Shown: one piece after another, positions 15,669-23,940 of the stretch
How positions within the stretch are numbered: position 1 is the stretch's first letter
How the letters are laid out: each line of letters begins with the position of its first letter
Assembly (NCBI RefSeq): GCF_026162425.1
Contig: NZ_JAOBQJ010000003.1
Location: 186,001-250,000 of the forward strand
Reading direction: 5' to 3'
DNA length: 64,000 nucleotides
DNA from: Flexivirga meconopsidis
GTDB taxonomy: Bacteria > Actinomycetota > Actinomycetes > Actinomycetales > Dermatophilaceae
Position numbers and translations under genes: made by a program
The notes under the pieces: model-generated
Databases searched by the model: none
The model's input: the letters and a program-made list of their open reading frames with translations, nothing else
Told to the model about the DNA's origin: nothing

Positions 15669-16930
15669 GCGGGTTGCGCGAGTCGCTGGAGGTGTTGCAG
15701 GAGAGGAACTTCCGCTGGTTCTTCCTGTCCCGCTCGATCAACATGATCGGCAGCATGATGACGCCGGTGACTCTGGCGTTCGCGGTGCTGCACATCGACA
15801 ACTCCGCCGGAGCGCTCGGTCTGGTGCTTGCAGCGCAGATGGGCGCCAATGTGCTCTTCCTGCTCTTCGGGGGTGTGATCGCCGATCGGCTGCCGAGGCG
15901 TGCGGTGATGCAGGGCTGCTATCTGGCGATGGCGGTGATCCAAGGGGTCATGGCGGCATCGCTCGCAGTTGGCTGGGCGACCGTCGGCTCGATGATCGTC
16001 CTCGGCGCGCTTTCCGGTGGGGTCACTGCATTTTCGATGCCCGCGCAGCAGGGGCTGATCCCGCAGCTGGTGGGTCGTCATCACCTGCAACAGGCGGATT
16101 CACTGATGTCCTTCGTGCGCAACGGCGGCACTTTTGTTGGTCCGATCGTCGGCACGACGCTCGTCGTGGCGACCGGCCCGGCGCTCGCCATCGGCATCGA
16201 CGCGTCCACCTTCCTGATCGCGAGTGTGCTGCTGGCGCGGGTGTCCTTGCCGTCGACGATCCGTCGCGGCACCCCGATCCTCACCGAATTGCGTGAGGGC
16301 TGGGGCGAATTCAGTTCCCGCACCTGGCTGTGGGTGATCGTCGCCGCCTTCGGGGTACTCAACGCCATCCACATCGGCGCCTGGGTCGTCATCGGTCCCG
16401 TGATCGCCAAGAACGACCCGGATCTCGGCATTCGCGGGTGGGGTGTGGTCGTCGGCGCGGAAGCCGTCGGCATGCTGGTGATGTCCGCGGTCCTGCTGCG
16501 GGTGCGCCTGCGACACCCACTCCGAGCAGGTATGACGGGGATGTCTCTCTTCGCGATTCCGCTGCTGATGCTGGGGATTCGACCAGCGACGCTGCCGCTG
16601 ATGGTGGTCGCATTCCTCAGCGGGATGGGCACTCAGACGTTCAGCACCGGATGGACCGTCGCCATGATGGAGCGCATCCCCAGCGAGGTGCTGTCGCGAG
16701 TGTCCAGCTACGACATGCTCGGCTCCTTCGTCGCTATCCCGGTCGGCACGCTGACCTTCGGCTGGCTGGCGGACCGGGTCGACGTCGAGACCCTGCTAAT
16801 CGTCGCCGGCGCGGCATACGCGACGCTCTCGCTTGCGACCTTGCTCGTGCCGCAGGTCTGGGGACTGCGCCGACAGGACGACGAGCCGGAGAGTTCAACG
16901 GTTCGACAGGACTTGACCAAGAAAGCGTAA
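15665..16930 (+). CDS. MFS transporter, EntS/MFS_3-like
   Basis: 421-aa, about twelve-helix transporter. The N-terminus LQERNFRWFFLSRSINMIGSMM, the loop FGGVIADRLPRRAVM (motif A variant) and the segment FSMPAQQGLIPQLVGRHHLQQADSL match the EntS/MFS_3 group of exporters. Members export siderophores or macrolides; the substrate here is unknown. GTG 15665 overlaps the arsR stop. Fifteen bases after its stop region lies a perfect short palindrome (AGACTTG, C, CAAGTCT; 16931-16945). Confidence 0.82.
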   Translation: MSGLRESLEVLQERNFRWFFLSRSINMIGSMMTPVTLAFAVLHIDNSAGALGLVLAAQMGANVLFLLFGGVIADRLPRRAVMQGCYLAMAVIQGVMAASLAVGWATVGSMIVLGALSGGVTAFSMPAQQGLIPQLVGRHHLQQADSLMSFVRNGGTFVGPIVGTTLVVATGPALAIGIDASTFLIASVLLARVSLPSTIRRGTPILTELREGWGEFSSRTWLWVIVAAFGVLNAIHIGAWVVIGPVIAKNDPDLGIRGWGVVVGAEAVGMLVMSAVLLRVRLRHPLRAGMTGMSLFAIPLLMLGIRPATLPLMVVAFLSGMGTQTFSTGWTVAMMERIPSEVLSRVSSYDMLGSFVAIPVGTLTFGWLADRVDVETLLIVAGAAYATLSLATLLVPQVWGLRRQDDEPESSTVRQDLTKKA

Positions 16931-16945
16931 AGACTTGCCAAGTCT
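16931..16945. promoter_or_regulatory. 15-bp perfect palindrome after the MFS gene
   Basis: AGACTTG-C-CAAGTCT, immediately after the MFS stop and 72 bp before the metalloprotease start. With a five-base loop it forms only a 5-bp stem, so an operator for the protease gene is as likely as a weak terminator. Confidence 0.35.
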
Positions 16946-17016
16946 GTTGTTTCGCGGCAGGGAGTCGAGCACGCTCACCCCTACCCCCGAATCGGATCTA
17001 CCGCAATGGAGACCCC

Positions 17017-18633
17017 ATGTCACAACGACGTACTCGTCACGTTCGGCTTGCGATGGCGACCGGTGCCACAAGCGCAGTCGCCTTGATCGCAGCGAGCCCG
17101 ATGGCCCTGGCGGCGGCACCGTCGGCCGGACCCACGGGCGGGCCGGATCGAGTCACGCACGCCGCGAACGGCGCGGTCCGCAGCGTCACCCCGGGCGACA
17201 GCCGCCCGACCGTCGGAAATGCCACTGTCTCCAAGGAACTCGCGGCGACGTTCAACTCGGACAAGTCGGCCGACTTCCGCAAGGTGCGCGGCCAGTCCCT
17301 CGGCAGCGGCTCGGTGGCTCGCTTCCAACAGGTCATCGGGGGTCACGTCGTGTTCGGCTCCTCGATCACCAATGCGGTCGACAAGCAGGGCAAGCTCATT
17401 CAGTCGATGGGCAATGTCGCGACCGGCACCACCGGTGCCTTCCCGACCGCGCAGGCGCTGAAGAAGAACTCCGCCGCCGCACAGCGCACCGCGAAGACAG
17501 TGACCGATGCAAAGGGCGCCAGCGTCAAGGTGGTTGACAGCGTCTGGTTCGCACCCGCGGTGGCAGCATCCGGTGCGTCGACTCGCACCGTGGCCGAACC
17601 GGCCTACCAGCTCACGGTTTCCACGCCGCTCGAAGGCTGGAAGGTGCTGGTGTCGGCGAACGACACCAGCCGGATCCTCTCGGTCACACCCACCCGCTAC
17701 GAGATCAACCGTGTGGTGTGCGACGCCAAGCGCTACCAGGCCGTCTACACCTCGGACCTGCAGTGCGGCAACGGTTTCCGCAATGCACCCACCCGCACGG
17801 AGGGGTCGGCTACCTCGACCGTCGCCGACGCCAACTCGGTCTACAACTACTTCGGCGACACCAGCACCTTCTACGCGCGCAACACCTCAGCCGGTGACCT
17901 CACCGGGCTCATCGGTGTGGACTACGGCGACGGACAGGGCAAGGCGTTGCGCGGCAGCGTCCGGCAGTGCATCTCGGGGAGCAGCTGCCCCTACGCCAAC
18001 GCGTTCTGGAGCGACGAGATCTCCGCCATGGTGTATGGCGAGGGCGTCACCACCGACGACGTCACCGGGCACGAGATGACGCATGGCGTGACGTCGAACA
18101 CCAACGGCCTGGCCTACGAGAACGAGGCCGGCGCGATCAACGAGTCGATGTCGGACATCTTCGGTGAGTTCATGGATCTCGGCAACGGCAGCGCCGACGA
18201 CACCGCTGCCAACCGCTGGAAGATCGGCGAGGGCAGCTCGCTCGGCGTGATCCGGGACATGAAGACCCCGACGGCCTACCAGCAGCCGGACACCTACAAG
18301 GGCACCTATTGGCAGCCCACCACCACCACGCCGACGGAGTACAACGACTACGGCGGGGTGCACACCAACTCCGGCGTCGGCAACAAGGCCGCCGAGCTGC
18401 TGGTCGACGGCGGCTCGCTGAACGGCACGACGGTGACCGGGATCGGCATCGGCAAGGCGTCCCAGATCTACTGGACCGCCCAGACGATGCTGACCTCCAA
18501 CGCCACCTACTCCTCGCTCGGCACCGCGCTGAAGCAGGCGTGCTCGGCGAATGTCACCAACGGGGTGGCCGGTACGACGGCGGCCGACTGCACCCAGGTC
18601 GCGAACGCGCTGAAGGCGGTCAAGGTCGCCTGA
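17017..18633 (+). CDS. Secreted M4 (thermolysin-like) neutral metalloprotease
   Basis: 538-aa preproenzyme. The signal peptide runs to about residue 33 (RLAMATGATSAVALIAASPMALAAA). An FTP/PepSY-type propeptide follows (about 50-230), then the mature peptidase. Zinc ligands are intact: HEMTH (His352, Glu353 catalytic, His356) and Glu376 in AINESMSDIFGEF, the 20-residue spacing known from thermolysin. The C-terminal domain carries GGVHTNSGVGNKAAELL with the transition-state His. ATG 17017 has GGAG six bases upstream. Transcription probably ends at the large hairpin at 18646-18697. Role: extracellular protein degradation for nutrition. Confidence 0.92.
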   Translation: MSQRRTRHVRLAMATGATSAVALIAASPMALAAAPSAGPTGGPDRVTHAANGAVRSVTPGDSRPTVGNATVSKELAATFNSDKSADFRKVRGQSLGSGSVARFQQVIGGHVVFGSSITNAVDKQGKLIQSMGNVATGTTGAFPTAQALKKNSAAAQRTAKTVTDAKGASVKVVDSVWFAPAVAASGASTRTVAEPAYQLTVSTPLEGWKVLVSANDTSRILSVTPTRYEINRVVCDAKRYQAVYTSDLQCGNGFRNAPTRTEGSATSTVADANSVYNYFGDTSTFYARNTSAGDLTGLIGVDYGDGQGKALRGSVRQCISGSSCPYANAFWSDEISAMVYGEGVTTDDVTGHEMTHGVTSNTNGLAYENEAGAINESMSDIFGEFMDLGNGSADDTAANRWKIGEGSSLGVIRDMKTPTAYQQPDTYKGTYWQPTTTTPTEYNDYGGVHTNSGVGNKAAELLVDGGSLNGTTVTGIGIGKASQIYWTAQTMLTSNATYSSLGTALKQACSANVTNGVAGTTAADCTQVANALKAVKVA

Positions 18634-18645
18634 TCTCGTCGCGCA

Positions 18646-18697
18646 AACGAAACTGACCGGCTCGCCCGCAATCGCGGGCAAGCCGGTCAGTTTCGTT
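18646..18697. terminator. Bidirectional hairpin terminator between convergent genes
   Basis: Long stem: CGAAACTGACCGGCT pairs with AGCCGGTCAGTTTCG, and inside it GCCCGC pairs with GCGGGC around an AATC loop, with one mismatch. It lies 13 bp after the protease stop and 16 bp before the upp stop, and the flanks AAACG/CGTTG make it usable from both sides. Confidence 0.85.
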
Positions 18698-18712
18698 GTG
18701 ACAGAGTGAAGG

Positions 18713-19351
18713 TCAGACCACGCCGTACAGGCGGTCGCCGGCGTCGCCAAGACCCGGAACGATATAGCCGTCGTCGTTGAGGTGGTCGTCGACCGCGCCG
18801 GTGACCAGGGTGATCGGCACGTCGATGTCGACGAGCGAGTCCTCGAGCGCCTTGATCCCCTCGGGGGCGCACAGCAGGGTGACCGCGGTGATGTCGTCGG
18901 CGCCGCGCTCCACCAGATAGCGGATCGCCATGGCGAGCGTGCCCCCGGTGGCGAGCATCGGGTCGAGCACGTAGCACTGCCGGCCGGACAGGTCGTCGGG
19001 CAAGCGGTTGGCGTAGGTGATCGCCTCGAAGGTCTCCTCGTTGCGCTGCATGCCGAGGAAGCCGACCTCGGCGCTGGGCAGCAAGCGGACCATGCCCTCG
19101 AGCATGCCGAGGCCGGCGCGCAGGATGGGTACGACGAGCGGCTTCGGCGACGACAGCTTGATGCCGGTCGTCGGACCGACGGGCGTCTCGATCTCGAACG
19201 GCTCGACACGGACCTCGCGGGTCGCCTCGTACGCCAGCAAAGTCACCAGTTCTTCGGCCAACCGCCGGAACGTCGGGCTGTCCGTGCGCTTGTCACGCAG
19301 ATAGGTCAGCTTGTGGGCGATCAATGGGTGGTTGGCCTGCTCGACGCGCAT
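18713..19351 (-). CDS. upp: Uracil phosphoribosyltransferase
   Basis: 212-aa enzyme converting uracil and PRPP to UMP (pyrimidine salvage). Family motifs: [18 protein letters not shown] at the N-terminus, [14 protein letters not shown] near residue 78, the PRPP-binding loop [11 protein letters not shown] near 130, and the C-terminal uracil-binding [19 protein letters not shown] 19351 is preceded at seven bases by TAGAGT on the minus strand, indicating a leaderless mRNA. Only 16 bp separate this start from the divergent tadA start, so each promoter must lie inside the other's 5' region. Confidence 0.95.
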   Translation of the reverse strand: MRVEQANHPLIAHKLTYLRDKRTDSPTFRRLAEELVTLLAYEATREVRVEPFEIETPVGPTTGIKLSSPKPLVVPILRAGLGMLEGMVRLLPSAEVGFLGMQRNEETFEAITYANRLPDDLSGRQCYVLDPMLATGGTLAMAIRYLVERGADDITAVTLLCAPEGIKALEDSLVDIDVPITLVTGAVDDHLNDDGYIVPGLGDAGDRLYGVV

Positions 19352-19367
19352 ACCGCAGACTCTAGTC

Positions 19368-19835
19368 GTGACCAGCCCAGCCGACGCCGACCTCTGGATG
19401 GCGGATGCGCTCGTGCAGGCGCGCGACGCGCTCGCCTCTGACGATGTGCCGGTCGGTGCGGTCATCGTGGATTCCGCCGGCGAGGTCATCGGCGTCGGCC
19501 CGAATCGTCGGGTCGCCGACGCGGACCCGCTGGCGCATGCGGAGATCGTTGCGATCCGTTCTGCCGCAAGCAAACTCGGACACTACCGACTCGACGACTG
19601 CACTCTCGTGGTGACGTTGGAGCCGTGTCTGATGTGCGCCGGTGCGATCATGCAGTCCCGCATCTCACACATCGTCTTCGGTGCGTGGGACCCCAAGGCG
19701 GGCGCCTGCGGCAGCGCCTGGGACGTGATCGCCGAGAACCCCAGTCCCCACCGGGTCGACGCGGTCGGCGGGGTACGACGGGACGAATGCGCTCAACTGC
19801 TCACCGACTTCTTCCGCGACCGGCGGCGCCGCTGA
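19368..19835 (+). CDS. tadA: tRNA-specific adenosine deaminase
   Basis: 155-aa zinc enzyme that converts A34 to inosine in tRNA-Arg(ACG), allowing it to read CGC and CGA. The substrate tRNA gene lies at 11090-11162. The active site is intact: HAE (residues 57-59, His zinc ligand and Glu proton shuttle) and PCLMC (86-90, two Cys ligands). DPKAGACGS is the typical TadA loop. GTG 19368 is the likely start; ATG 19398 is possible but trims the first helix. The gene ends two bases from the convergent marR stop. Confidence 0.93.
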   Translation: MTSPADADLWMADALVQARDALASDDVPVGAVIVDSAGEVIGVGPNRRVADADPLAHAEIVAIRSAASKLGHYRLDDCTLVVTLEPCLMCAGAIMQSRISHIVFGAWDPKAGACGSAWDVIAENPSPHRVDAVGGVRRDECAQLLTDFFRDRRRR

Positions 19836-19837
19836 GG

Positions 19838-20320
19838 TCACCAGTCGGGCCGGTGCGGGGTCGCCTCCGGCTCGCCCGCGGCGTCGTTGAACGCGATCAA
19901 CGCCTTGACGATCTCGCGGCGCCGGGTCTGCGGCATACGGTCGACGATCCGGGCGAGCTCGGTCCTTCGTCGGTCGGTCGCGCGCTCCACGGTCGCCGCT
20001 CCATCGGAGGTGAGGCTGAGCCGCACCTCGCGCCGGTCGTCGGGGTTCTCGGTGCGGCTGACCAGGCCGGCCGCGATCAGCCGATCGACGGTGCGCAGTG
20101 CGGTGGAGGCGTTCACCCCGAGCGCGTCGGCGAGCTGATTGAGCCGGACGGTGCCGGCGTTGGACAGCACCACCAGCAGCCGGAACTGCGTCATCGTCAG
20201 TGATTCGGCGACGTCTGCGAGTGACCGCGCGGACACCCCCACCAGCACGCGTGATGCAGTGAGGAGAGAAGTCACCAGTTCGTCGGTGCTGTCGGTGGCG
20301 GGCTCGTCACGGTCGGACAC
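19838..20320 (-). CDS. MarR-family transcriptional regulator
   Basis: 160-aa winged-helix regulator. The DNA-binding core is LTMTQFRLLVVLSNAGTVRLNQLADALGVNASTALRTVDRLIAAGLVSR, and the wing is ENPDDRREVRLSLT, the classic MarR signature DxRxxxLxLT. It is divergent from the APC permease at 20541. A palindrome at 20359-20381 lies 39 bp upstream of its GTG start, in the right place for autoregulation and for control of the permease. A palindrome of the same architecture lies at 2520-2540 between another permease and the CLC gene. The ligand is unknown. Confidence 0.88.
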   Translation of the reverse strand: MSDRDEPATDSTDELVTSLLTASRVLVGVSARSLADVAESLTMTQFRLLVVLSNAGTVRLNQLADALGVNASTALRTVDRLIAAGLVSRTENPDDRREVRLSLTSDGAATVERATDRRRTELARIVDRMPQTRRREIVKALIAFNDAAGEPEATPHRPDW

Positions 20321-20358
20321 GCCTGCATCGTACGATCCCCGTTCGCTCCGGCCGGCGA

Positions 20359-20381
20359 AACGATTGCCGAGTGCAATTGTT
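20359..20381. promoter_or_regulatory. Operator-like inverted repeat ATTGC-N5-GCAAT, site 2
   Basis: Arms AACGATTGC and GCAATTGTT, five-base spacer, one mismatch per nine. It lies between marR (start 20320) and the APC permease (start 20541). It shares the core ATTGC-N5-GCAAT with the site at 2520-2540. A MarR operator is the simplest reading. Confidence 0.65.
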
Positions 20382-20540
20382 GCGGGGAGATAACGTTTGA
20401 TGTGTAACTCCTGAGTACCCCACGGCCCCCCGATCCGGCGAGTAGCGTCGCCGTTCGGCATTGGTGGCCGATGGATCCGATCGATCCGGGGTCGCCCGTC
20501 TTTCGAGCGGGCCACGGCATACGTGGTGGGAAAGGGATGA

Positions 20541-22250
20541 GTGCACTTGTCATCGATCCTTGACAAGGATTCACCCGGGGGCGCGAGTCCCTCGGCCGCG
20601 GGGGAACCCAAACTGAACCGGCACGTCGGGCGCATCGGCCTGCTTTTCGCCGGTGTCGGCTCGATCATCGGATCGGGCTGGTTGTTCGGTGCGATGAACG
20701 CCGCCAAGACCGCCGGCCCGGCCGCGACGATCTCGTGGGCGCTCGGCGGATTCATGATCCTGCTGATCGGCCTGTGTTACGCCGAACTCGGGACGATGTT
20801 CCCGCTGTCGGGTGGCGTGGTGCGCTTCCCGCACATCAGCTTCGGCTCGTTCGCCAGCTACATGACCGGCTGGATCACCTGGGTTGCCTGTATGGCGGTG
20901 GCCCCGATCGAGGTCGAGGGCGCGCTCACCTACGCGACCAAATATGCCGACTTCACCGCCGTCAAGTGCGTCGACGCGTGCAGCAGCGACGCTCCGGTGA
21001 CGGTGCACACGCTCACCGGTCTCGGCATGGTCGTGGCGATCATCGCGATGGCCGTCTTCGTGGTGATCAACTACTTCGGCGTGCGCTGGTTCGCGCGGGT
21101 CAACAACATCCTGGTCTGGTGGAAGCTGATCATCATCGCGATCGTCATCGTGGCGTTCCTGGTGACCCACTTCGACGGTGGCAACTTCACCAGCAAGGGC
21201 TTTGCGCCGATGGGTGCGCACGGGATGTTCACGGCCATCGCCACTTCCGGAATCGTCTTCTCGTTCCTCGGTTTCCGGCAGGGCATCGAGCTCGCCGGTG
21301 AAACCGACAACCCGCGCCGCAACGTGCCGTTCGCGGTGATCGGTTCGGTGCTGCTGTGCGCGCTGATTTACGTGCTCCTGCAGGTGGCGTTCATCGGAGC
21401 GCTGTCCGGCGGCGACCTCGCCAAGGGCTGGAGCCAGGTCAACTTCGCCGACGACTTCGGCCCGCTCGCGGCGATCGCGACGATCCTCGGCCTCGGCTGG
21501 CTGGCGACCCTCCTCTACATCGACGCGATCGTGTCGCCCGCCGACACCGGGCTGATCTACACCACGGTGACCTCGCGCATCTCCTACGCGATGGCCCGCA
21601 ACGGCAACGCGCCCCAGGCGCTGGCCAAGACCACCAACAACGGCGTCCCGCTGATCAGCATGATCCTGGCGTTCTTCGTGGGGCTGATCCTCTTCCTGCC
21701 GTTCCCGAGCTGGCAGCAGCTGGTCGGCTTCATCACCTCGGCGACGGTGCTGTCCTTCGGCTCCGGGCCGCTGGTGCTGATGACCTTCCGCAAGCAGATC
21801 CCGGAGCACGAGCGGCCGTTCCGGTTGCCCGGCGGCAACGTCATCGCGTTCTTCGCGTTCTGGTCGGCCAACCTGATCGTCTACTGGACGGGCTGGGAGA
21901 CCAACTCCAAGCTCTTCATGGCGGTGTTGCTCGGTGTGGTCCTGCTCGGTGTCATGTATGTCGTCAACGCCGCGAAGGGCCAGCAACCGCAATGGGATTG
22001 GAAGGCCGGCAGCTGGTACATCCCGTGGCTCGGCGGCCTGGCACTGATCTCCTGGCTGGGCGACTACGGCGGCGGTCAGGGCGTGCTGCACTTCGGCACG
22101 GCCTTCCCGGTGACGTTCGTGTTCAGCGTCATCGTGATGGCGTGGGCCTACTACGTCCAGCTGCCGCGCGACCAGGTCGATGTCTACATCGAGCACTCAC
22201 AGGCGGAGGCGCAGGCCGAGGAGGTCGAGCTCGGCGCGTCCGCGCACTGA
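20541..22250 (+). CDS. APC-family amino-acid permease (569 aa)
   Basis: Large amino-acid/proton symporter-like membrane protein with twelve or more helices. Helix 1 has the APC signature LLFAGVGSIIGSGWLFGAM. The loop FRQGIELAGETDNPRRNVPFAVIGS is characteristic, and a segment SYAMARNGNAPQALAKTTNNGVPLIS follows near residue 350. The C-terminus is acidic and cytoplasmic. It resembles aspartate- or broad-range permeases of the YveA-like group, but the substrate is not assignable. GTG 20541 has AAAGGGA a few bases upstream. Probably regulated by the divergent MarR. The stop lies within a 15-bp direct duplication (22242-22270). Confidence 0.85.
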   Translation: MHLSSILDKDSPGGASPSAAGEPKLNRHVGRIGLLFAGVGSIIGSGWLFGAMNAAKTAGPAATISWALGGFMILLIGLCYAELGTMFPLSGGVVRFPHISFGSFASYMTGWITWVACMAVAPIEVEGALTYATKYADFTAVKCVDACSSDAPVTVHTLTGLGMVVAIIAMAVFVVINYFGVRWFARVNNILVWWKLIIIAIVIVAFLVTHFDGGNFTSKGFAPMGAHGMFTAIATSGIVFSFLGFRQGIELAGETDNPRRNVPFAVIGSVLLCALIYVLLQVAFIGALSGGDLAKGWSQVNFADDFGPLAAIATILGLGWLATLLYIDAIVSPADTGLIYTTVTSRISYAMARNGNAPQALAKTTNNGVPLISMILAFFVGLILFLPFPSWQQLVGFITSATVLSFGSGPLVLMTFRKQIPEHERPFRLPGGNVIAFFAFWSANLIVYWTGWETNSKLFMAVLLGVVLLGVMYVVNAAKGQQPQWDWKAGSWYIPWLGGLALISWLGDYGGGQGVLHFGTAFPVTFVFSVIVMAWAYYVQLPRDQVDVYIEHSQAEAQAEEVELGASAH

Positions 22251-22270
22251 GTTTCTGCGCACTGAGTTTC
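22242..22270. repeat. 15-bp direct duplication across the permease stop
   Basis: GCGCACTGAGTTTC occurs at 22242 and again at 22257 with one base between. The first copy contains the last codons and the TGA. It may record a slippage duplication, and it leads straight into the next intergenic repeat field. Confidence 0.6.
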
Positions 22271-22321
22271 GTGCAATGAGGCAGCGCCCGGTGGCCGGAT
22301 GGCCGCCGCGCGCTGCTTCGT

Positions 22322-22408
22322 CGAGTGACGTCGTTCGCAACGAGTGACGTCAGTGCAGCGTCGTCACTCAGTGCATCGGACGTCACTCGCGGGAATGAGA
22401 CGTCAGTC
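22322..22408. repeat. GAGTGACGTC repeat cluster, both orientations
   Basis: CGAGTGACGTC at 22322 and 22341 (19-bp period), the reverse complement CGTCACTC at 22362 and GACGTCACTCG at 22379, and a variant GAGACGTCAGTC near 22397. It sits between the stops of the convergent permease and enoyl-CoA hydratase. Related words (GAGTGACGGC, GGCGTCAGTC) recur at 23868-23920. Self-complementary, so it can fold; function unknown. Confidence 0.6.
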
Positions 22409-22416
22409 GGTGGAGG

Positions 22417-23304
22417 TCAGTCCTGCCACGGATAGAACGCCGGCATGTCGGTGGAGACCTTGGCGGTGAAGTCGGCGGGCCGCTTCTCGTTGAACGCCGC
22501 CACGCCTTCGACACCGTCGCCGAAGCTGGTGTAATACATCGCCAGCGAGTCGACCCGGTGTGCCTCGACCGGGTGCGGCTGGGCGCTGTTGCGCCACATC
22601 ATCTGGCGGGTGAGGGCGACGCCGACGGGGGAGTGGCCGTCGACGAAGCGGTGCGCCAATTCGTATGCCGCAGAGAGCAACTCCTCGGGTGCGTGGACCG
22701 ATCGGACGAGGCCCCCGTCATACGCCTCCTGTGCGGTGAGGATGTCGGCGCTGTAGGTCCACTCCAGGGCCCGCGAGATGCCGACGATGCGTGGCAGGAA
22801 CCACGACGAGCAGGCTTCCGGCACGATGCCGATGCGGCCGAAGACGAAGCCGATGCGGGCCTTGTCGGACGCCAACCGGATGTCCATCGGCAGGGTCATC
22901 GTCGCGCCGATGCCGACGGCCGGCCCGTTGATCGCGGCGATGACCGGCTTGGTGCAGGCGTAGACCGCCAGGCTGACCCGGCCGCCGGTGTCGCGCACCT
23001 TCTCCAGGATCCGCGGGTCGTCGAGCCGCTCCTGCATGTCCGCCATCGTCGGCTCGGGGTCGGTGCCGAGGCCGAAGACGTTGCCGTCGACCGACAGATC
23101 CATGCCGGCGCAGAACGCCCGCCCGGCGCCGGTCACCACGACCGCGCGTGCGTCGTCGTCGGTGTTGACCCGGGTGAAGGCCTCGACCAGTTCGTTCGCC
23201 ATCTGCACGGTGAACGCGTTGAGCTGGTCGGGCCGGTTGAGGGTGATCGTGCAGATGCCGTCACTGACCTGGTAGTCGATCGTCTCGAAGCTCGCAGTCG
23301 TCAT
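22417..23304 (-). CDS. Enoyl-CoA hydratase/isomerase family protein (crotonase)
   Basis: 295-aa cytoplasmic crotonase-fold enzyme. The oxyanion-hole segments are GRAFCAGMDLS (near residue 65) and INGPAVGIGATMTLPMDIRLAS (near 125). The region FVFGRIGIVPEACSSWFLPRIVG carries the catalytic Glu position of hydratases. A Gly/Asp-rich insertion after CAGMDLS is longer than in FadB-type enzymes. Substrate and pathway are unknown and no other beta-oxidation gene is adjacent. ATG 23304 has GAGG about seven bases upstream and lies in a GTATGACG octamer; another octamer copy lies just upstream at 23322. Confidence 0.85.
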   Translation of the reverse strand: MTTASFETIDYQVSDGICTITLNRPDQLNAFTVQMANELVEAFTRVNTDDDARAVVVTGAGRAFCAGMDLSVDGNVFGLGTDPEPTMADMQERLDDPRILEKVRDTGGRVSLAVYACTKPVIAAINGPAVGIGATMTLPMDIRLASDKARIGFVFGRIGIVPEACSSWFLPRIVGISRALEWTYSADILTAQEAYDGGLVRSVHAPEELLSAAYELAHRFVDGHSPVGVALTRQMMWRNSAQPHPVEAHRVDSLAMYYTSFGDGVEGVAAFNEKRPADFTAKVSTDMPAFYPWQD

Positions 23305-23347
23305 ACGCCTCATCCTGACGTATGACGAGACGGAAGTTACGCCGTGG

Positions 23348-23506
23348 TCAGCGTTTGCGGCCCAGCGCCTGGTAGGCGAGGTAGCCGACTCCGACGATCG
23401 CGGCACCGACGATCGCCAGCCAGACCAGCCGGAAGATCATCGGCACGACGATGAACAACACGAGCAGGGCGACGACGAGCTTCGCCGAGGCCGGCCAGTC
23501 ACGCAT
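23348..23506 (-). CDS. Small membrane protein (52 aa)
   Basis: Unrecognised protein with two closely spaced hydrophobic stretches (LVVALLVLFIVVPMIF and LVWLAIVGAAIVGVGYLAYQAL) and a basic C-terminus (GRKR), predicted as a helical hairpin. ATG 23506 is preceded by a G-rich stretch (CCCGGGGGTTTCTC) that may serve as ribosome-binding site. It lies 44 bp before the enoyl-CoA hydratase start, co-directional with it. Confidence 0.55.
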   Translation of the reverse strand: MRDWPASAKLVVALLVLFIVVPMIFRLVWLAIVGAAIVGVGYLAYQALGRKR

Positions 23507-23623
23507 GAGAAACCCCCGGGGTCGATTGGTGCCCTCAGTCTCGCACTCTTCCACCCGCATCACCGAAAGCATTGCTGTCCAAGGCAATCGGCGGGGTCGG
23601 GTCGGCGTGCTTCGTGGGAGGGG

Positions 23624-23811
23624 CGTGCATAAGTCGAAACGGTTGCGCCGTTTGCACGCGGGGTCGCTCGGGAGCGTGCATAAGTCGAAACGGTTGCGCC
23701 GTTTGCACGCGGGGTCGCTCGGGAGCGTGCATAAGTCGAAACGGTTGCGCCGTTTGCACGCGGGGTCCCTCGGGAGCGTGCATAAGTCGAAACCGTTTCG
23801 GCATCCGCACG
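23624..23811. repeat. 51-bp tandem repeat, 3.7 copies, with internal hairpin
   Basis: Exact 51-bp period: copies start at 23624, 23675, 23726 and 23777. Copies 1-2 are identical, copy 3 differs near its end and copy 4 diverges after CGTGCATAAGTCGAAAC. Each unit holds AAACGG-TTGCG-CCGTTT nested inside CGTGCA/TGCACG, so it can form a bulged hairpin. The period is a multiple of three, which keeps frames open on both strands, but those frames look artefactual. It fills most of the 434-bp gap between 23507 and 23940. Confidence 0.85.
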
Positions 23812-23940
23812 ACCTGTGCTGTGTGCATTGTCGACCCGTCCTTGAGCGCGGGGATCCGCGAGTGACGGCCCCGATCGAGGCGTCAGTCGGCGAGAAGGCT
23901 GTCAGTCGCGGGAGGAGGGTGAGGGAGTTATCGTCGGCAC

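Noticed and set aside
20571-22196. Long antisense frame opposite the APC permease, and similar ones opposite 935-2392 and 24969-26369
   Set aside because: All are Asp/Arg/His-rich mirror frames of membrane-protein genes, with no recognisable motif.
23624-23811. CRISPR array
   Set aside because: The units abut without variable spacers, and no cas gene is in the window.
23535-23865. Repetitive open frames through the 51-bp repeat (17-residue units on both strands)
   Set aside because: They are open only because the period is a multiple of three; both strands and several frames are equally open, there is no ribosome-binding site, and the composition is unlike neighbouring proteins.
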